Shown here one piece after another: positions 17,844-27,621 of a stretch of 50,780 bases of DNA. The DNA lies in the NCBI GenBank assembly GCA_021201655.1, contig JAJQEL010000060.1:5166-55945 (forward strand). The letters are read 5' to 3'. Below the pieces are notes generated by a model, which was not told the DNA's origin, ran no database searches, and saw nothing but the letters and a program-made list of their open reading frames with translations. Both the position numbers and the translations under genes were made by a program. The DNA comes from Erysipelotrichaceae bacterium. Lineage in GTDB: Bacteria > Bacillota_I > Bacilli_A > Erysipelotrichales > Coprobacillaceae. How positions within the stretch are numbered: the stretch's first letter is position 1; the number at the start of each line of letters is the position of its first letter.

Positions 17844-18332
17844 TTAATCTGCATTTCCAGATATTGGATTGATTTTAGCAGTAATACTATTAACTGTTAA
17901 TTTCGCAAGCATTGTTCTAGGGAGTGCATTTTTATTGTAATCGAAGTTTCGTGTTGAATCATGACGATTAAGAATAATGTCTTCCATAACTTGTTGTTTT
18001 TGATTGTCATTTATAAATTCAATAGTAGCTGTACCCATGATTGACTTATAACGCATAGTGATATCTTTCTTTTCAGGGATAAGTTCCATTTTAAGTGGTA
18101 TATCCATTTCAAAGGAACATTTTTTATTTTGTTCCATAAGTTCGTATTTTCTACCAGCCATAGCACCATGAATATAAAAAAATATTTCTTTATCTTTAAC
18201 AGTATAAGCAAAATTCATTGGAACAATATAAGGATAATCATGATCAGCTAAACCTAATCTTATAATGTCACAGTTATCTATGATTTCAATAATAGTATTA
18301 AAATCTGTGACTTCTCTATCTTTTCTTCTCAT
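17844..18332 (-). CDS. Pyridoxamine 5'-phosphate oxidase-like flavin-binding protein (NimA-like)
   Basis: A 162-residue split-barrel protein. The N-terminus MRRKDREVTD and the segment RLGLADHDYPYIVPMNFAY match the NimA-like branch of the PNPOx family, which binds FMN or heme. Some Nim proteins are linked to nitroimidazole reduction, but most relatives are uncharacterised, so resistance should not be assumed. FYIHGAMAGRKYELM is the cofactor-phosphate region. A GGAGA site precedes the ATG. It sits just downstream of the trp operon terminator. Confidence 0.85.
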   Translation of the reverse strand: MRRKDREVTDFNTIIEIIDNCDIIRLGLADHDYPYIVPMNFAYTVKDKEIFFYIHGAMAGRKYELMEQNKKCSFEMDIPLKMELIPEKKDITMRYKSIMGTATIEFINDNQKQQVMEDIILNRHDSTRNFDYNKNALPRTMLAKLTVNSITAKINPISGNAD

Positions 18333-18345
18333 ATTATTCTCCGTT

Positions 18346-18374
18346 TTATAAAAGCAGAAGTATAACTTCTGCTT
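18346..18374 (-). terminator. Terminator at the end of the trp operon
   Basis: Minus-strand 10-bp perfect stem AAGCAGAAGT / ACTTCTGCTT with a three-base loop and a T-rich tail, overlapping the trpA stop. Confidence 0.85.
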
Positions 18375-19140
18375 AGTTAAACTGTGTCATATCTTTGACA
18401 TAATCATATAAAGCCTGATGAGCATTTTCACCATGTTCTGCAATGATTCTGACAATCGCACTACCTACAATAGTACCATCAGCATATTTGTTCATTTCTT
18501 GAACTTGCTTAGGTGAATGGATACCAAAACCAATAGCTACTGGTACGTCTGTTACTTCTTTGATATCTTTAATAATTGTCGATAAGTCTGTTTGGATTTC
18601 ATCTCTAACACCTGTTACACCTAATGATGATACAAGATAGATGAATCCTTCCGCTTCTTTCGCAATCATTTTGATTCTTTCTTTTGATGTTGGAGCAATC
18701 ATGGAAATCACTTTAACATCATAATTTTTAGCTACATCTTTAACTTCACCTGATTCTTCATAAGGACAATCAGGAATAATGATACCATCCACACCAACTT
18801 CCTGGCAATTCTTAAAGAAACGATCATATCCATAATGAAATACTGGATTAAGATAGGTCATAAGACATAAAGGTATATCAGATTTTTCTCTGACAGCTTT
18901 GACTATTTCAAAAACACCATCAGTTGTCATATGATGTTTTAAAGCACGAATGTTAGCATCTTGGATGACTGGTCCTTCAGCAATTGGATCACTAAAAGGA
19001 ATACCAATTTCAATAAGTGATGCCCCAACTTTTTCTAATTCAAATATATATTCAATCGTTTTTTCTTTGATAGGATCACCTGCAGTAAGGAAAGCAATAA
19101 AGGCTTTTTGATTTTCAAAGGCTTTTTGTATTCTATTCAT
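18373..19140 (-). CDS. trpA: Tryptophan synthase alpha subunit
   Basis: Cleaves indole-3-glycerol phosphate to indole and glyceraldehyde 3-phosphate and channels indole to TrpB. The 255-residue TIM barrel has the catalytic Glu in [11 protein letters not shown], Asp in the PDCPYEE loop, and the phosphate-binding GFGI and GSAIV ends. I chose ATG 19140 (MNRIQKAFE): it overlaps the trpB stop by eight bases and has GGGGG about 10 bases upstream. An in-frame upstream start would lengthen the protein without family support. Last gene of the operon. Confidence 0.96.
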   Translation of the reverse strand: MNRIQKAFENQKAFIAFLTAGDPIKEKTIEYIFELEKVGASLIEIGIPFSDPIAEGPVIQDANIRALKHHMTTDGVFEIVKAVREKSDIPLCLMTYLNPVFHYGYDRFFKNCQEVGVDGIIIPDCPYEESGEVKDVAKNYDVKVISMIAPTSKERIKMIAKEAEGFIYLVSSLGVTGVRDEIQTDLSTIIKDIKEVTDVPVAIGFGIHSPKQVQEMNKYADGTIVGSAIVRIIAEHGENAHQALYDYVKDMTQFN

Positions 19141-20317
19141 TGATTTCAATCCCCCTATACTTAGCAATAGCTGCTACATCTTTATCACCACGACCAGATA
19201 AACATATAATAACAATATCATCTTTAGACATAGTTGGAATAATCTTTCTTGCATGAGCAACAGCATGAGCACTTTCAATTGCACAAATAATACCTTCTAC
19301 TCGTGCTAGATATTCGAATGCTGAAACAGCTTCATCATCGGTAACAGGTACATATTGAGCTCTGCCAATATCATGGAGATAAGCATGTTCAGGACCAACA
19401 CCAGGATAATCCAAACCAGCAGAAATTGAATACACTGGAGCGATTTGTCCATATTCATCCTGACAGAAATAAGATTTCATTCCATGGAATACACCTAATG
19501 TTCCCGTATTCATAGTAGCTGCTGTTAGAGCTGTATCCACACCTTTACCTGCTGCTTCACAGCCAATCAACTGTACATCTTTATCATCAATAAAATTATA
19601 GAACATACCCATAGCATTACTTCCACCACCAACACAGGCCATAACAGCAGTTGGTAATTTTCCTTCAGCAGCTAAGATTTGTTGTTTAGCTTCTTTAGAA
19701 ATAACGCTTTGGAAGTCTCTAACCATCATAGGAAATGGATGAGGTCCCATAACAGAACCTAATACATATAATGTATCATCAACACGTTTTGTCCATTCAC
19801 GCATACATTCATTAACAGCATCTTTCAAAGTCATAGAACCTGTCATAACTGGATGTACTTTAGCACCTAGCAGTTCCATACGATATACATTCAATGATTG
19901 TCTATCGGTATCCTCTTTACCCATAAAGATTTCACATTCTAGATCTAATAAAGCTGCAGCTGTTGCCGTTGCGACACCATGTTGCCCTGCACCAGTTTCG
20001 GCAATAACTCTTGTTTTACCCATTTTCTTAGCCATCAAACATTGACCTAATACATTATTAATCTTATGAGATCCAGTATGATTTAAGTCTTCTCTTTTTA
20101 AATAAACTTTAGCACCACCTAAATCTTCAGTCATTTTTTTCGCATAATACAATAACGATGGTCTACCTGCATATTCTTCTAATAATTTATTTAATTCAGC
20201 TTGAAATGCTTCATCATGTTTATAAAATTCATATGCTTCTTCAACTTTATGAATCTCACTCATTAATGTTTCAGGAATATACTGACCACCATGTTGTCCA
20301 TATCTACCTACACCCAT
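19133..20317 (-). CDS. trpB: Tryptophan synthase beta subunit
   Basis: PLP enzyme joining indole and serine to tryptophan, in a complex with TrpA. The 394-residue protein has the PLP lysine K85 in [12 protein letters not shown], the [13 protein letters not shown] loop and the phosphate-binding [10 protein letters not shown]. The N-terminus [16 protein letters not shown] is typical of TrpB1, the TrpA-dependent form. It overlaps trpF by 14 bases and has GGAGGG before the ATG. Confidence 0.97.
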   Translation of the reverse strand: MGVGRYGQHGGQYIPETLMSEIHKVEEAYEFYKHDEAFQAELNKLLEEYAGRPSLLYYAKKMTEDLGGAKVYLKREDLNHTGSHKINNVLGQCLMAKKMGKTRVIAETGAGQHGVATATAAALLDLECEIFMGKEDTDRQSLNVYRMELLGAKVHPVMTGSMTLKDAVNECMREWTKRVDDTLYVLGSVMGPHPFPMMVRDFQSVISKEAKQQILAAEGKLPTAVMACVGGGSNAMGMFYNFIDDKDVQLIGCEAAGKGVDTALTAATMNTGTLGVFHGMKSYFCQDEYGQIAPVYSISAGLDYPGVGPEHAYLHDIGRAQYVPVTDDEAVSAFEYLARVEGIICAIESAHAVAHARKIIPTMSKDDIVIICLSGRGDKDVAAIAKYRGIEINE

Positions 20318-20885
20318 TATGTACCCTCCTTACAACTTCTTTTATTTTTTCTTTATCTTTAACACCCTTGGTTTCTACACCACTGCTTAAATCAATACCA
20401 AAACAATCTTGTTTTAATGCTTCATCTAAATTATCCAAATTAATACCACCTGCTAAAAAATAAGGTTTATCCATTTTTGGTAATAACTTCCAATCAAATG
20501 TTTTACCACTTCCAGCAACTGGTGAATCCATTAAATAATAATCTACATCACATTGTCTATAATTCGCTATATTCATAGCTTTAATAAGCGGAACATTGAT
20601 TTTATCTTTTAATGATTGAATATATGCATCGTCTTCTTGTCCATGTAATTGCACATAATCAATAATATTTAAATTCACTAATTCTACAATAAAATCAATA
20701 TCTTCATTCACGAAGACACCAACTGATGGTATATCTTTATCTAGTTTTTTTCTTAATAATTGTGCTTTTTCTAAAGTGACTTGTCTTCTACTTTTCGCAA
20801 ATACAAAGCCAATATAATCAGGTTTGATTTCATTCACATAATCAATATCTTCTTCTCGTGATAAACCACATATCTTAACTTTCAT
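20304..20885 (-). CDS. trpF: Phosphoribosylanthranilate isomerase
   Basis: Amadori rearrangement of phosphoribosylanthranilate to CdRP in tryptophan synthesis. The 193-residue TIM barrel has the catalytic Cys in [10 protein letters not shown], Asp in the [15 protein letters not shown] segment, and phosphate loops ending [10 protein letters not shown] and GIDLSSGVE. It overlaps trpC by 11 bases and has AAGGGG before the ATG. Confidence 0.95.
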   Translation of the reverse strand: MKVKICGLSREEDIDYVNEIKPDYIGFVFAKSRRQVTLEKAQLLRKKLDKDIPSVGVFVNEDIDFIVELVNLNIIDYVQLHGQEDDAYIQSLKDKINVPLIKAMNIANYRQCDVDYYLMDSPVAGSGKTFDWKLLPKMDKPYFLAGGINLDNLDEALKQDCFGIDLSSGVETKGVKDKEKIKEVVRRVHNGCR

Positions 20886-21657
20886 GATAACCCCTTAATT
20901 CATCAAATGTTGCTTGCTTGTTACTAGAACGCATGAGTGTTTCGCCTATCAATACGGCATTGACATGATTAACTTCTAATGCATGAATATCTTCATAAGT
21001 TTTAATACCACTTTCAGAAACAAAGACAATATCATCATCAACCATATTTCGCAAACGAATACTATTATGAAAATCAACAGTAAAATCTTTTAAATTACGA
21101 TTATTGACACCAATAATTCGTGCTCCTGATTTTAAAGCGCGATGCATTTCATCTTCATCATGCGTTTCTACAATCGCACTTAAGCCTAAATCATGAGCTA
21201 ATTTTAAATAGTTTGTTAATTGTTGATCATCTAAAATAGCACAAATTAGCAGAACTGCATCAGCACCATAGACTTTGGCTTCATAGATCATATATTCATC
21301 AATTGTGAAGTCTTTTCTAAGTAGTGGTATTGATACATTTTGTCTTATTTCTTTGAGATATTGAATACTACCTTGAAAGAAATCAGGTTCTGTAAGTATA
21401 GAAATAGCGCTAGCACCTATTTTTTCATAATCTTTCGCAATATCCACATAGGGAAAATCAGGAGCTATTAAACCTTTAGAAGGAGATGCCTTTTTCACTT
21501 CCATGATAAAAGACATACCTTCTTTTCTCAATGCTTTTTCAAATGGATAATCATAAGTTATCTTTGGTAATTGTGATTTTAATTCATCTAAAGATACTTT
21601 TTGTTTACTTTGTTCAACTCTTATTAAAGTCTTATCAACGATTTTATCTAAAATCAT
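20875..21657 (-). CDS. trpC: Indole-3-glycerol-phosphate synthase
   Basis: Closes the indole ring of CdRP with loss of CO2. The 260-residue TIM barrel shows the expected FIMEVKKASPSKG (catalytic Lys), LLRKDFTIDEYMIYEA, the GVNNRNL loop and SESGI. It is mono-functional, with TrpF encoded separately. The ATG overlaps the trpD stop (TAATG). Confidence 0.96.
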   Translation of the reverse strand: MILDKIVDKTLIRVEQSKQKVSLDELKSQLPKITYDYPFEKALRKEGMSFIMEVKKASPSKGLIAPDFPYVDIAKDYEKIGASAISILTEPDFFQGSIQYLKEIRQNVSIPLLRKDFTIDEYMIYEAKVYGADAVLLICAILDDQQLTNYLKLAHDLGLSAIVETHDEDEMHRALKSGARIIGVNNRNLKDFTVDFHNSIRLRNMVDDDIVFVSESGIKTYEDIHALEVNHVNAVLIGETLMRSSNKQATFDELRGYHES

Positions 21658-23225
21658 TAAGCATTGCTCGCTTTCACAAAAGCTTCAAGCTTTTCTAAAG
21701 CTAAACCAGCATCAATAATTTCTGCAGCTTTTTCAATACCTTCAGCTAAACTATCTGCTTTACCACCAATATAAATACCTGCACCTGCATTCATTAATAC
21801 TGTATCTCTCTTAGGTCCTTTTTCACCTTTTAAGACTGATAATGTTATTTGAGCATTTTCTTGTGGAGTGCCACCCAATAAGTCATCTTTGCTACATCTT
21901 GTAAAGCCAAATTCTTCAGGGGTAATAGTATAAGTATTAAAATCACCATTATTGATTTCACATACTAAAGTATCAGAAGAAGATGTAATTTCATCTAAGC
22001 AATCCTGCCCATAAACAACCATTGCACGTTTAACACCTAACAAGCTTAATACTTGCGCTAAAGGTTCAACCATATCTTCACTATAAACACCCATAACCTG
22101 CATAGTAGCACCAGCTGGATTTGTAAGTGGGCCTAAAATATTAAAGACTGTTCTAATACCTAATTCTTTTCTTACAGGTGCGACAAAACGCATAGCTGTA
22201 TGATATGTTTGAGCAAATAAGAAACAAATATTAATATCATTTAATATCTGTGTACTCTTAGCTGGTGAAATATCAATCTTAACGCCTAAAGCTTCTAAAA
22301 CATCGGCAGCGCCGCTTAATGAACTAGCTGCACGATTGCCATGTTTTGCAACCTTAACGCCTGCAGCAGCAATAACCAAAGATGATGTTGTTGAAATGTT
22401 AAATGAATGAGCACCATCGCCACCAGTACCAACAATCTCCAATACTTCTTCATCGTTTAATAACTTCACACCATGTTCTCTCATGCTCTTAGCACTACCA
22501 GTGATTTCTTCAATTGTTTCACCTTTCATAGATAATGCTGTCAAATAAGATGATGTTAAGATTTGAGATGTTTCTCCACTCATAATCTCATCCATACATT
22601 GATAAGCCTGTTCTCTCGTTAAATCTTGATTCTTTACTAATAATTGAATTGCTTCCTTAATCATTTTTTCTCCTCCTAAAAAGTTCTTCATTATTCTTAA
22701 TCCATCCTTAGTCAATACTGACTCAGGATGAAATTGTAAACCATATACTGGATAATCCTTATGTTTCACTGCCATAACTTCATTATCATCCGTTTTCGCA
22801 ATAACCTCTAAACAATCAGGTAAATCAACTGCTATTAATGAATGATATCGAGCAACACTTATTCGTTTTTCAATACCTTTAAACAAAGAATCATCTGCTA
22901 ATTCTACTTCTGAAACCTTACCATGCATAAGCTGTTTTGCATAAGTAATGGTTGCGCCAAACACTTCACATATAGCTTGATGCCCTAAACAAATACCTAA
23001 AATAGGTTTGATCTTATAAAATGCTTCAATAATAGCTTCCATATTCCCCGCATCAACAGGTTTGCCAGGTCCAGGTGATAAGATAATCGCTTCAGGATTT
23101 AATGCTTTTACTTCTTCAACAGTTATTTTATCATTTCTAACAACTTTAATATTGGGATTGACTGCACCTACTAATTGATACAAATTATAGGAAAAACTAT
23201 CATAATTATCTATTAATAAAATCAT
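21657..23225 (-). CDS. trpGD: Fused anthranilate synthase glutaminase (TrpG) and anthranilate phosphoribosyltransferase (TrpD)
   Basis: A 522-residue continuous frame with two enzymes. TrpG (1-187) is the class I glutamine amidotransferase supplying ammonia to TrpE; LSPGPGKP, the nucleophile in GICLGHQA and QFHPES are visible. TrpD (188-522) transfers phosphoribose to anthranilate; [26 protein letters not shown] and the GPLTNPA region are visible. The halves have exactly the lengths of the separate proteins, with almost no linker (FLGGEKM). The junction DNA is AGGAGG, seven bases, ATG at 22664, a perfect trpD initiation site kept inside the fusion, so TrpD may also be made separately. Confidence 0.95.
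   Translation of the reverse strand: MILLIDNYDSFSYNLYQLVGAVNPNIKVVRNDKITVEEVKALNPEAIILSPGPGKPVDAGNMEAIIEAFYKIKPILGICLGHQAICEVFGATITYAKQLMHGKVSEVELADDSLFKGIEKRISVARYHSLIAVDLPDCLEVIAKTDDNEVMAVKHKDYPVYGLQFHPESVLTKDGLRIMKNFLGGEKMIKEAIQLLVKNQDLTREQAYQCMDEIMSGETSQILTSSYLTALSMKGETIEEITGSAKSMREHGVKLLNDEEVLEIVGTGGDGAHSFNISTTSSLVIAAAGVKVAKHGNRAASSLSGAADVLEALGVKIDISPAKSTQILNDINICFLFAQTYHTAMRFVAPVRKELGIRTVFNILGPLTNPAGATMQVMGVYSEDMVEPLAQVLSLLGVKRAMVVYGQDCLDEITSSSDTLVCEINNGDFNTYTITPEEFGFTRCSKDDLLGGTPQENAQITLSVLKGEKGPKRDTVLMNAGAGIYIGGKADSLAEGIEKAAEIIDAGLALEKLEAFVKASNA
22664..22677 (-). promoter_or_regulatory. Internal ribosome-binding site and ATG at the trpG/trpD junction
   Basis: AGGAGG (22677-22672), seven bases, then ATG (22664) in the same frame as trpG. 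Initiation here would give a 335-residue TrpD, the normal family size. It looks like the ancestral trpD start, preserved after loss of the trpG stop codon. Confidence 0.75.
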
Positions 23226-23226
23226 A

Positions 23227-24678
23227 TCATTGTCCCTCCGCTAAAGCTTTTAAAATAGCTGCTGCTTTATTACAACATTCTGTAAATTCTTTTTCAGGTA
23301 CACTATCGGCTACAATACCTGCACCACTACCTACATGGACTGTATCATTGACTTTATAAGCAAAACGTATCGCAATACAAGTATCTAATTGACCTGTAAA
23401 ATCAATATAACCAATAGCACCACCATATAAATAGCGCTTATGTTGTTCTAATGCATAGATAAGTTCACTTGCTTTTATCTTAGGTGCACCTGAAAGTGTT
23501 CCTGCTGGTAACAAGGAATCCACAGCATCTATTGCATCACAATCTTTTTTAATCTTACCACTCACTGTTGACCCGATATGCATAACATGTGAAAATTTCA
23601 AAATATCCATATAATTTTCAACTTTGACACTATTAAATTCACTAATCTTACCAATATCATTTCTACCTAAATCTACTAACATATTGTGCTCAGATAGTTC
23701 TTTTTCATCACTTAATAAATCTTTAATTAATGCCTCATCCTCTACATCATCTTTTCCTCTTGGTCTTGTCCCTGCTAAAGGATAAGTATATAAACGATGA
23801 TCTTCTAATTTAACAAGGGTTTCTGGAGATGCCCCAACAACTTCTACAACACTAGTAGATATATAAAACATATAAGGTGAAGGGTTGATATTTCTTAATA
23901 CTTCATATGTTTTAAGTAAACTACCAGTAGCTTTAGCTTTAAATTGATTGGCTAATACTATTTGAAAGATATCACCTTCATAAATATGTTTCTTGGCGAT
24001 TTCTACCATTTCACAATAACGATCTTTAGACAATCTAGTATTGAAGTTTTCTAATATATGCAGATTTTCTATTTCTGATTCCTGTTTAGCTTTTATAATA
24101 CTTTCTAAATCATCCAGTCTCTTTAATCCTAATTGATATTCTTCTTCAACATTATTTGTTTTAATATTGGTAATGAGTTTTATCTTTTTCTCTAAATGAT
24201 CAAAACAAACCATTGTATCAAATAACATCAAATAAACATCTGGAATATGTTCATTGTTTTCCTCATTGGTTTTAAGAGTTGGTTCATTATAATGAAAATA
24301 CTCATAACCAAAATAACCTACAAGACCACCTGTTAACGTTGGTAATGTTGTAATACGGGGACTCTTATAATGGGATAATAGTTCTCTAATATAATCATGA
24401 GGATGTTTTATTTCAAATGTTTTTCCTTCAGTTTCTAATATATTATCATAACAAGCAATATGTAAAAGTGGTTTATAACCTAAGAAAGAATAACGGCTCC
24501 ATCGTTTTTGCTGATCAACACTTTCTAACAAATAACAATCTTCATTTTTTGCTTTGAATTTTTTTAACACTTCTGTAGGTGTTAAATGATCAACAGGGAT
24601 TTCTTTATAAATAGGAATAATATCATATTGACCCTGATTGATAATCTTTTTGACTTCTTCTATTGTAGCCTTATACAT
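23227..24678 (-). CDS. trpE: Anthranilate synthase component I
   Basis: Makes anthranilate from chorismate with ammonia from TrpG, the first committed step of tryptophan synthesis. The 483-residue protein has the N-terminal regulatory [21 protein letters not shown] segment, whose LLES motif binds feedback tryptophan. The catalytic chorismate-binding domain shows [24 protein letters not shown], the [10 protein letters not shown] segment and [19 protein letters not shown] precedes the ATG. First gene of the operon, directly after the T-box leader. Confidence 0.97.
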   Translation of the reverse strand: MYKATIEEVKKIINQGQYDIIPIYKEIPVDHLTPTEVLKKFKAKNEDCYLLESVDQQKRWSRYSFLGYKPLLHIACYDNILETEGKTFEIKHPHDYIRELLSHYKSPRITTLPTLTGGLVGYFGYEYFHYNEPTLKTNEENNEHIPDVYLMLFDTMVCFDHLEKKIKLITNIKTNNVEEEYQLGLKRLDDLESIIKAKQESEIENLHILENFNTRLSKDRYCEMVEIAKKHIYEGDIFQIVLANQFKAKATGSLLKTYEVLRNINPSPYMFYISTSVVEVVGASPETLVKLEDHRLYTYPLAGTRPRGKDDVEDEALIKDLLSDEKELSEHNMLVDLGRNDIGKISEFNSVKVENYMDILKFSHVMHIGSTVSGKIKKDCDAIDAVDSLLPAGTLSGAPKIKASELIYALEQHKRYLYGGAIGYIDFTGQLDTCIAIRFAYKVNDTVHVGSGAGIVADSVPEKEFTECCNKAAAILKALAEGQ

Positions 24679-24698
24679 TTTCTTCCTCCTTTAAAAAC

Positions 24699-24956
24699 AA
24701 AAAACCGTCCTCGCAGTAAAACTGCCAAGGACGGATGTTATCCGCGGTACCACCTTGTTTTATGCTTTCGCATACACTTTGTAGAATGCCATCACATTCT
24801 TAACTACTAACGTAAGTTATCACGTCAAGGAATACTCAGCTTTCACCTTTGGCCTTGCCCTCAATGGTCCATTTAATAGATTGCCACTGCCTGTTTCCAC
24901 CATCCAGACTCTCTAAAAGTACATCTTCTATTTTTATCTCCACTTCATCGGTTTGT
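24699..24956 (-). ncRNA. Tryptophan T-box leader of the trp operon
   Basis: The T-box sequence AAGGTGGTACCGCGG lies at 24756-24742. It is followed by a terminator (CCGTCCT...AGGACGG with T6 at 24704-24699), whose 5' arm can alternatively pair with the T-box to form the antiterminator. Upstream is a stem-I region with an AGAGAG element. The specifier-loop pattern AAATGGACCATTGAG contains the UGG codon at 24871-24869, so uncharged tRNA-Trp is the signal. When tRNA-Trp is uncharged, trp transcription proceeds. Confidence 0.95.
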
Positions 24957-24964
24957 ATATGTAT

Positions 24965-24993
24965 ATGATAGACAAACTTAAATAAAAAGTCAA
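24965..24993 (-). promoter_or_regulatory. trp operon promoter
   Basis: TTGACT (24993-24988), 17-bp spacer, TATCAT (24970-24965). The transcript would start near 24958, just before the T-box stem I. Confidence 0.8.
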
Positions 24994-25082
24994 CCTTAAT
25001 TTAAAAATTTCATAAAAATAAATTTTAATTATACATTTTTCACATTTTGTCTATTTCATAAACAATCCCATTTGTTTGTTTC

Positions 25083-25111
25083 TTCAAAATAATTCATTAA
25101 ATCATTATGAT
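25083..25111 (+). promoter_or_regulatory. Candidate metK promoter
   Basis: TTCAAA, 17-bp spacer, TATGAT. The leader would be only about 14 bases, so there is no room for a SAM riboswitch. Confidence 0.5.
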
Positions 25112-25131
25112 ACATTTGTAGGAGGGAAATA

Positions 25132-26217
25132 ATGATGAAAAATTATTTTTTTACATCAGAAAGTGTGACCGCTGGTCATCCTGATAAGATTTGCGATTAT
25201 ATTGCAGATAGTATTTTGGATGAAGCTTTGAGCGTTGATCCAGATGCTAAAATGGCAGTAGAAGCAACCATTAAAGATGATTTAATTTTTATATATGGCG
25301 AAGCCAATACAACTGCAATTCTTGATTATAAAGATATTGCTTTAAGATGCATGAAAGAAATTGGTTATAATGAAGATTATCGTGTTCTAACACGTGTTTC
25401 TAAACAATCTATGGAAATTAATCAAGCTGTTGATAAAAATCAGACAATATGTGCTGGTGATCAAGGTATTATGTTTGGTTATGCGACTGATGAAACTGAC
25501 ACTTATATGCCTGCACCTATTTATTATGCCAATAAGTTAGCGAAACGATTAGGAGATTTACAACATCAATCAGAACAATTAGGACCTGATGGTAAAACTC
25601 AAGTAAGTATAGAATATGAAGATAATCAAGTCAAAAGAATTGATAGTATTGTTGTATCAACTATGCATAAAGAATATGTTACTCATGATGAGTTAGAAAA
25701 ACTCATCATAGAAGAAGTGATTGAGCAAGTGATACCAAAGAATCTTATTGATGAAGACACAAAGTTCTATATTAATCCAAGTGGTAGCTTTGTAGTAGGT
25801 GGCAGTTTTGGTGATTCTGGTACAACAGGTAGAAAGATAGTATGTGATAGTTATGGTGGCGTGGGGCGTATTGGTGGCGGATGCTTTTCTAGCAAAGATC
25901 CATCAAAAGTTGATCGTACAGGTGCTTATTACTGTCGCTATGTAGCTAAAAATATTGTCGCTAATGGTTATGCTAAAAAGTGTGAGATACAAGTATCATA
26001 TGCAATTGGACGAGAAGCTCCATTATCTATTTATGTGAATACATTTAATACGGGAAACGAAGAAGATATATATAAAATAATAGATAACAATTTTAATTTT
26101 AAGGTTAATGATATGATTAACGAATTGGATTTAAGAAAACCAATATATAAAAACACAGCTGTTTATGGTCATTTCGGTAGAGATGAATTTAGCTGGGAAA
26201 AAGTAAAGGAGATTTAA
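25132..26217 (+). CDS. metK: S-adenosylmethionine synthase (short, somewhat divergent)
   Basis: Makes S-adenosylmethionine from methionine and ATP. At 361 residues it is shorter than the usual 380-400. The catalytic set is present: GHPDKICD, GAGDQG-type loop (CAGDQGIMFGYATDETD), TTGRKIVCDSYGG and SSKDPSKVDR. Departures from E. coli MetK include GSFVVGGSFGD for GRFVIGGPMGD and RIGGGCFSS for RHGGGAFSG. Two adjacent ATG codons (25132, 25135) are possible, with AGGAGGG upstream; the second has better spacing. The radical SAM gene begins 3 bases after its stop, so SAM maker and SAM user are co-expressed. Housekeeping or dedicated enzyme cannot be decided from one window. Confidence 0.88.
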   Translation: MMKNYFFTSESVTAGHPDKICDYIADSILDEALSVDPDAKMAVEATIKDDLIFIYGEANTTAILDYKDIALRCMKEIGYNEDYRVLTRVSKQSMEINQAVDKNQTICAGDQGIMFGYATDETDTYMPAPIYYANKLAKRLGDLQHQSEQLGPDGKTQVSIEYEDNQVKRIDSIVVSTMHKEYVTHDELEKLIIEEVIEQVIPKNLIDEDTKFYINPSGSFVVGGSFGDSGTTGRKIVCDSYGGVGRIGGGCFSSKDPSKVDRTGAYYCRYVAKNIVANGYAKKCEIQVSYAIGREAPLSIYVNTFNTGNEEDIYKIIDNNFNFKVNDMINELDLRKPIYKNTAVYGHFGRDEFSWEKVKEI

Positions 26218-26219
26218 TA

Positions 26220-27551
26220 ATGAGTATTAAAGATAAAGCAACAACAATTGGCGTTAAACAAGTATTAAAATATTTAGAAAAAGATCCTCAGGATAATATT
26301 CCTAAGATTCTTGATTGGTTAGAAAAAGCTGATGTAAATGGTTCTATGGCTCTACAGCTTCCTGTGGTTAAACAACAATTAAGTGATCCAAATAACAATT
26401 GGAATCAATTAGTGATGAGTTTGTATACTGATATAGATGGTGACGTTAGAATTAAATTATTTGAAAACTTTTTGATTAACTCTTTGATGAAATGGCATAA
26501 ACGCAGTGAAGAAGTAAAGAAAGAATATGATTGTAATGTGCCTTGGCTTATTTTGTTGGATCCTACTAGTGCGTGTAATTTACATTGTACAGGATGTTGG
26601 GCTAGTGAATATGGTAACAGATTGAATTTAAGCTTTGATGAGATTGATGATATTATTAGTCAAGGTAAAGATTTGGGTATCTATATGTATATTTATACAG
26701 GTGGAGAGCCGATGGTTAGAAAAGATGATTTGATTAAGATCTGTGAAAAACATAATGATTGTGTTTTCTTAGCATTTACTAATGGAACATTGATTGATGA
26801 AAAATTTGCAGATGAAATGTTACGTGTTAAAAACTTTGTACCAGCTATAAGTATTGAAGGTAATGAAGAAGTCACTGATGCTAGACGTGGACAAGGTACA
26901 TATCAAAAAACTATTAAAGCTATGAAGATATTAAAAGATAAGAAATTACCTTTTGGTGTATCATGTTGTTATACAAGTGTGAATGTAGATTCAATTAGTA
27001 GCGAAGAATTCATCGATCAATTGATTGATTTTGGCGCAAAGTTTGCATGGTTTTTCCATTATATGCCAGTAGGCAATGATGCTACGTTAGATTTATTGCC
27101 TAACCCTAAGCAAAGAGAAATGATTTATCATCGTATTAGAGAATATAGAAATACAAAGGCTTTGTTTACAATGGACTTTCAAAATGATGCTGAATATGTA
27201 GGTGGATGTGTTGCGGGTGGACGTTATTATTTCCATATTAATCCGCATGGTGATATAGAACCATGTGTATTTATTCATTATTCTGATAGTAATATTAGAA
27301 AGAATACTTTACTAGAAGCATTATGTAATCCATTATTTAAAGCTTATAAGGAAGGTCAACCATTTAATGACAACATGTTAAGACCTTGTCCAATGTTAGA
27401 AAATCCTGAAAAATTAAGAAAAATGGTTCATGATACAGAAGCAAAATCAACGGATATGGAATCTGTTGAACCTGTTGATCATTTATGTGATAAATGTGTA
27501 GATTATGCTTCTTCTTGGCAAGAAAAAGCAGATGAACTTTGGCATAATTAA
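26220..27551 (+). CDS. Radical SAM protein with auxiliary cysteine motifs
   Basis: A 443-residue enzyme. Residues 1-105 form an unassigned helical N-terminal domain. The radical SAM core starts at SACNLHCTGCW, with the CxxxCxxC cysteines C119, C123 and C126 binding the SAM-cleaving 4Fe-4S cluster. YTGGEPMVR is the SAM-binding GGE motif. Further cysteines (GGCVAGG, EPCVF, RPCPML and a C-terminal CDKC) suggest an auxiliary Fe-S cluster in a SPASM-like C-terminus. The reaction is unknown; no peptide precursor gene is adjacent. It is coupled to metK (AAAGGAG inside the metK end). Its own stop is followed by a hairpin and terminator. Confidence 0.82.
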   Translation: MSIKDKATTIGVKQVLKYLEKDPQDNIPKILDWLEKADVNGSMALQLPVVKQQLSDPNNNWNQLVMSLYTDIDGDVRIKLFENFLINSLMKWHKRSEEVKKEYDCNVPWLILLDPTSACNLHCTGCWASEYGNRLNLSFDEIDDIISQGKDLGIYMYIYTGGEPMVRKDDLIKICEKHNDCVFLAFTNGTLIDEKFADEMLRVKNFVPAISIEGNEEVTDARRGQGTYQKTIKAMKILKDKKLPFGVSCCYTSVNVDSISSEEFIDQLIDFGAKFAWFFHYMPVGNDATLDLLPNPKQREMIYHRIREYRNTKALFTMDFQNDAEYVGGCVAGGRYYFHINPHGDIEPCVFIHYSDSNIRKNTLLEALCNPLFKAYKEGQPFNDNMLRPCPMLENPEKLRKMVHDTEAKSTDMESVEPVDHLCDKCVDYASSWQEKADELWHN

Positions 27552-27552
27552 A

Positions 27553-27584
27553 CCCACCTCATTTCCCTCCGGTCATTAGGTGGG
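27553..27584 (+). repeat. Hairpin after the radical SAM gene
   Basis: CCCACCT / AGGTGGG with an 18-base loop, directly after the stop codon and before the terminator. No U-tract follows; it may protect the mRNA 3' end. Confidence 0.45.
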
Positions 27585-27591
27585 AATTGTT

Positions 27592-27621
27592 AAAGGATCA
27601 CTTCAATTGTGATCCTTTTTT
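27592..27621. terminator. Bidirectional terminator between radical SAM and methyltransferase genes
   Basis: AAAGGATCAC / GTGATCCTTT, 10-bp perfect stem with a 7-base loop and a T run. Serves both convergent genes. Confidence 0.85.

Noticed and set aside
17844-18332. Nitroimidazole-resistance gene.
   Set aside because: Only broad NimA-like family membership is visible. Most such proteins are generic flavin-binding proteins without shown resistance.
25020-25131. SAM riboswitch upstream of metK.
   Set aside because: The predicted promoter leaves a leader of only about 14 bases, and no S-box or other SAM-riboswitch core is visible.
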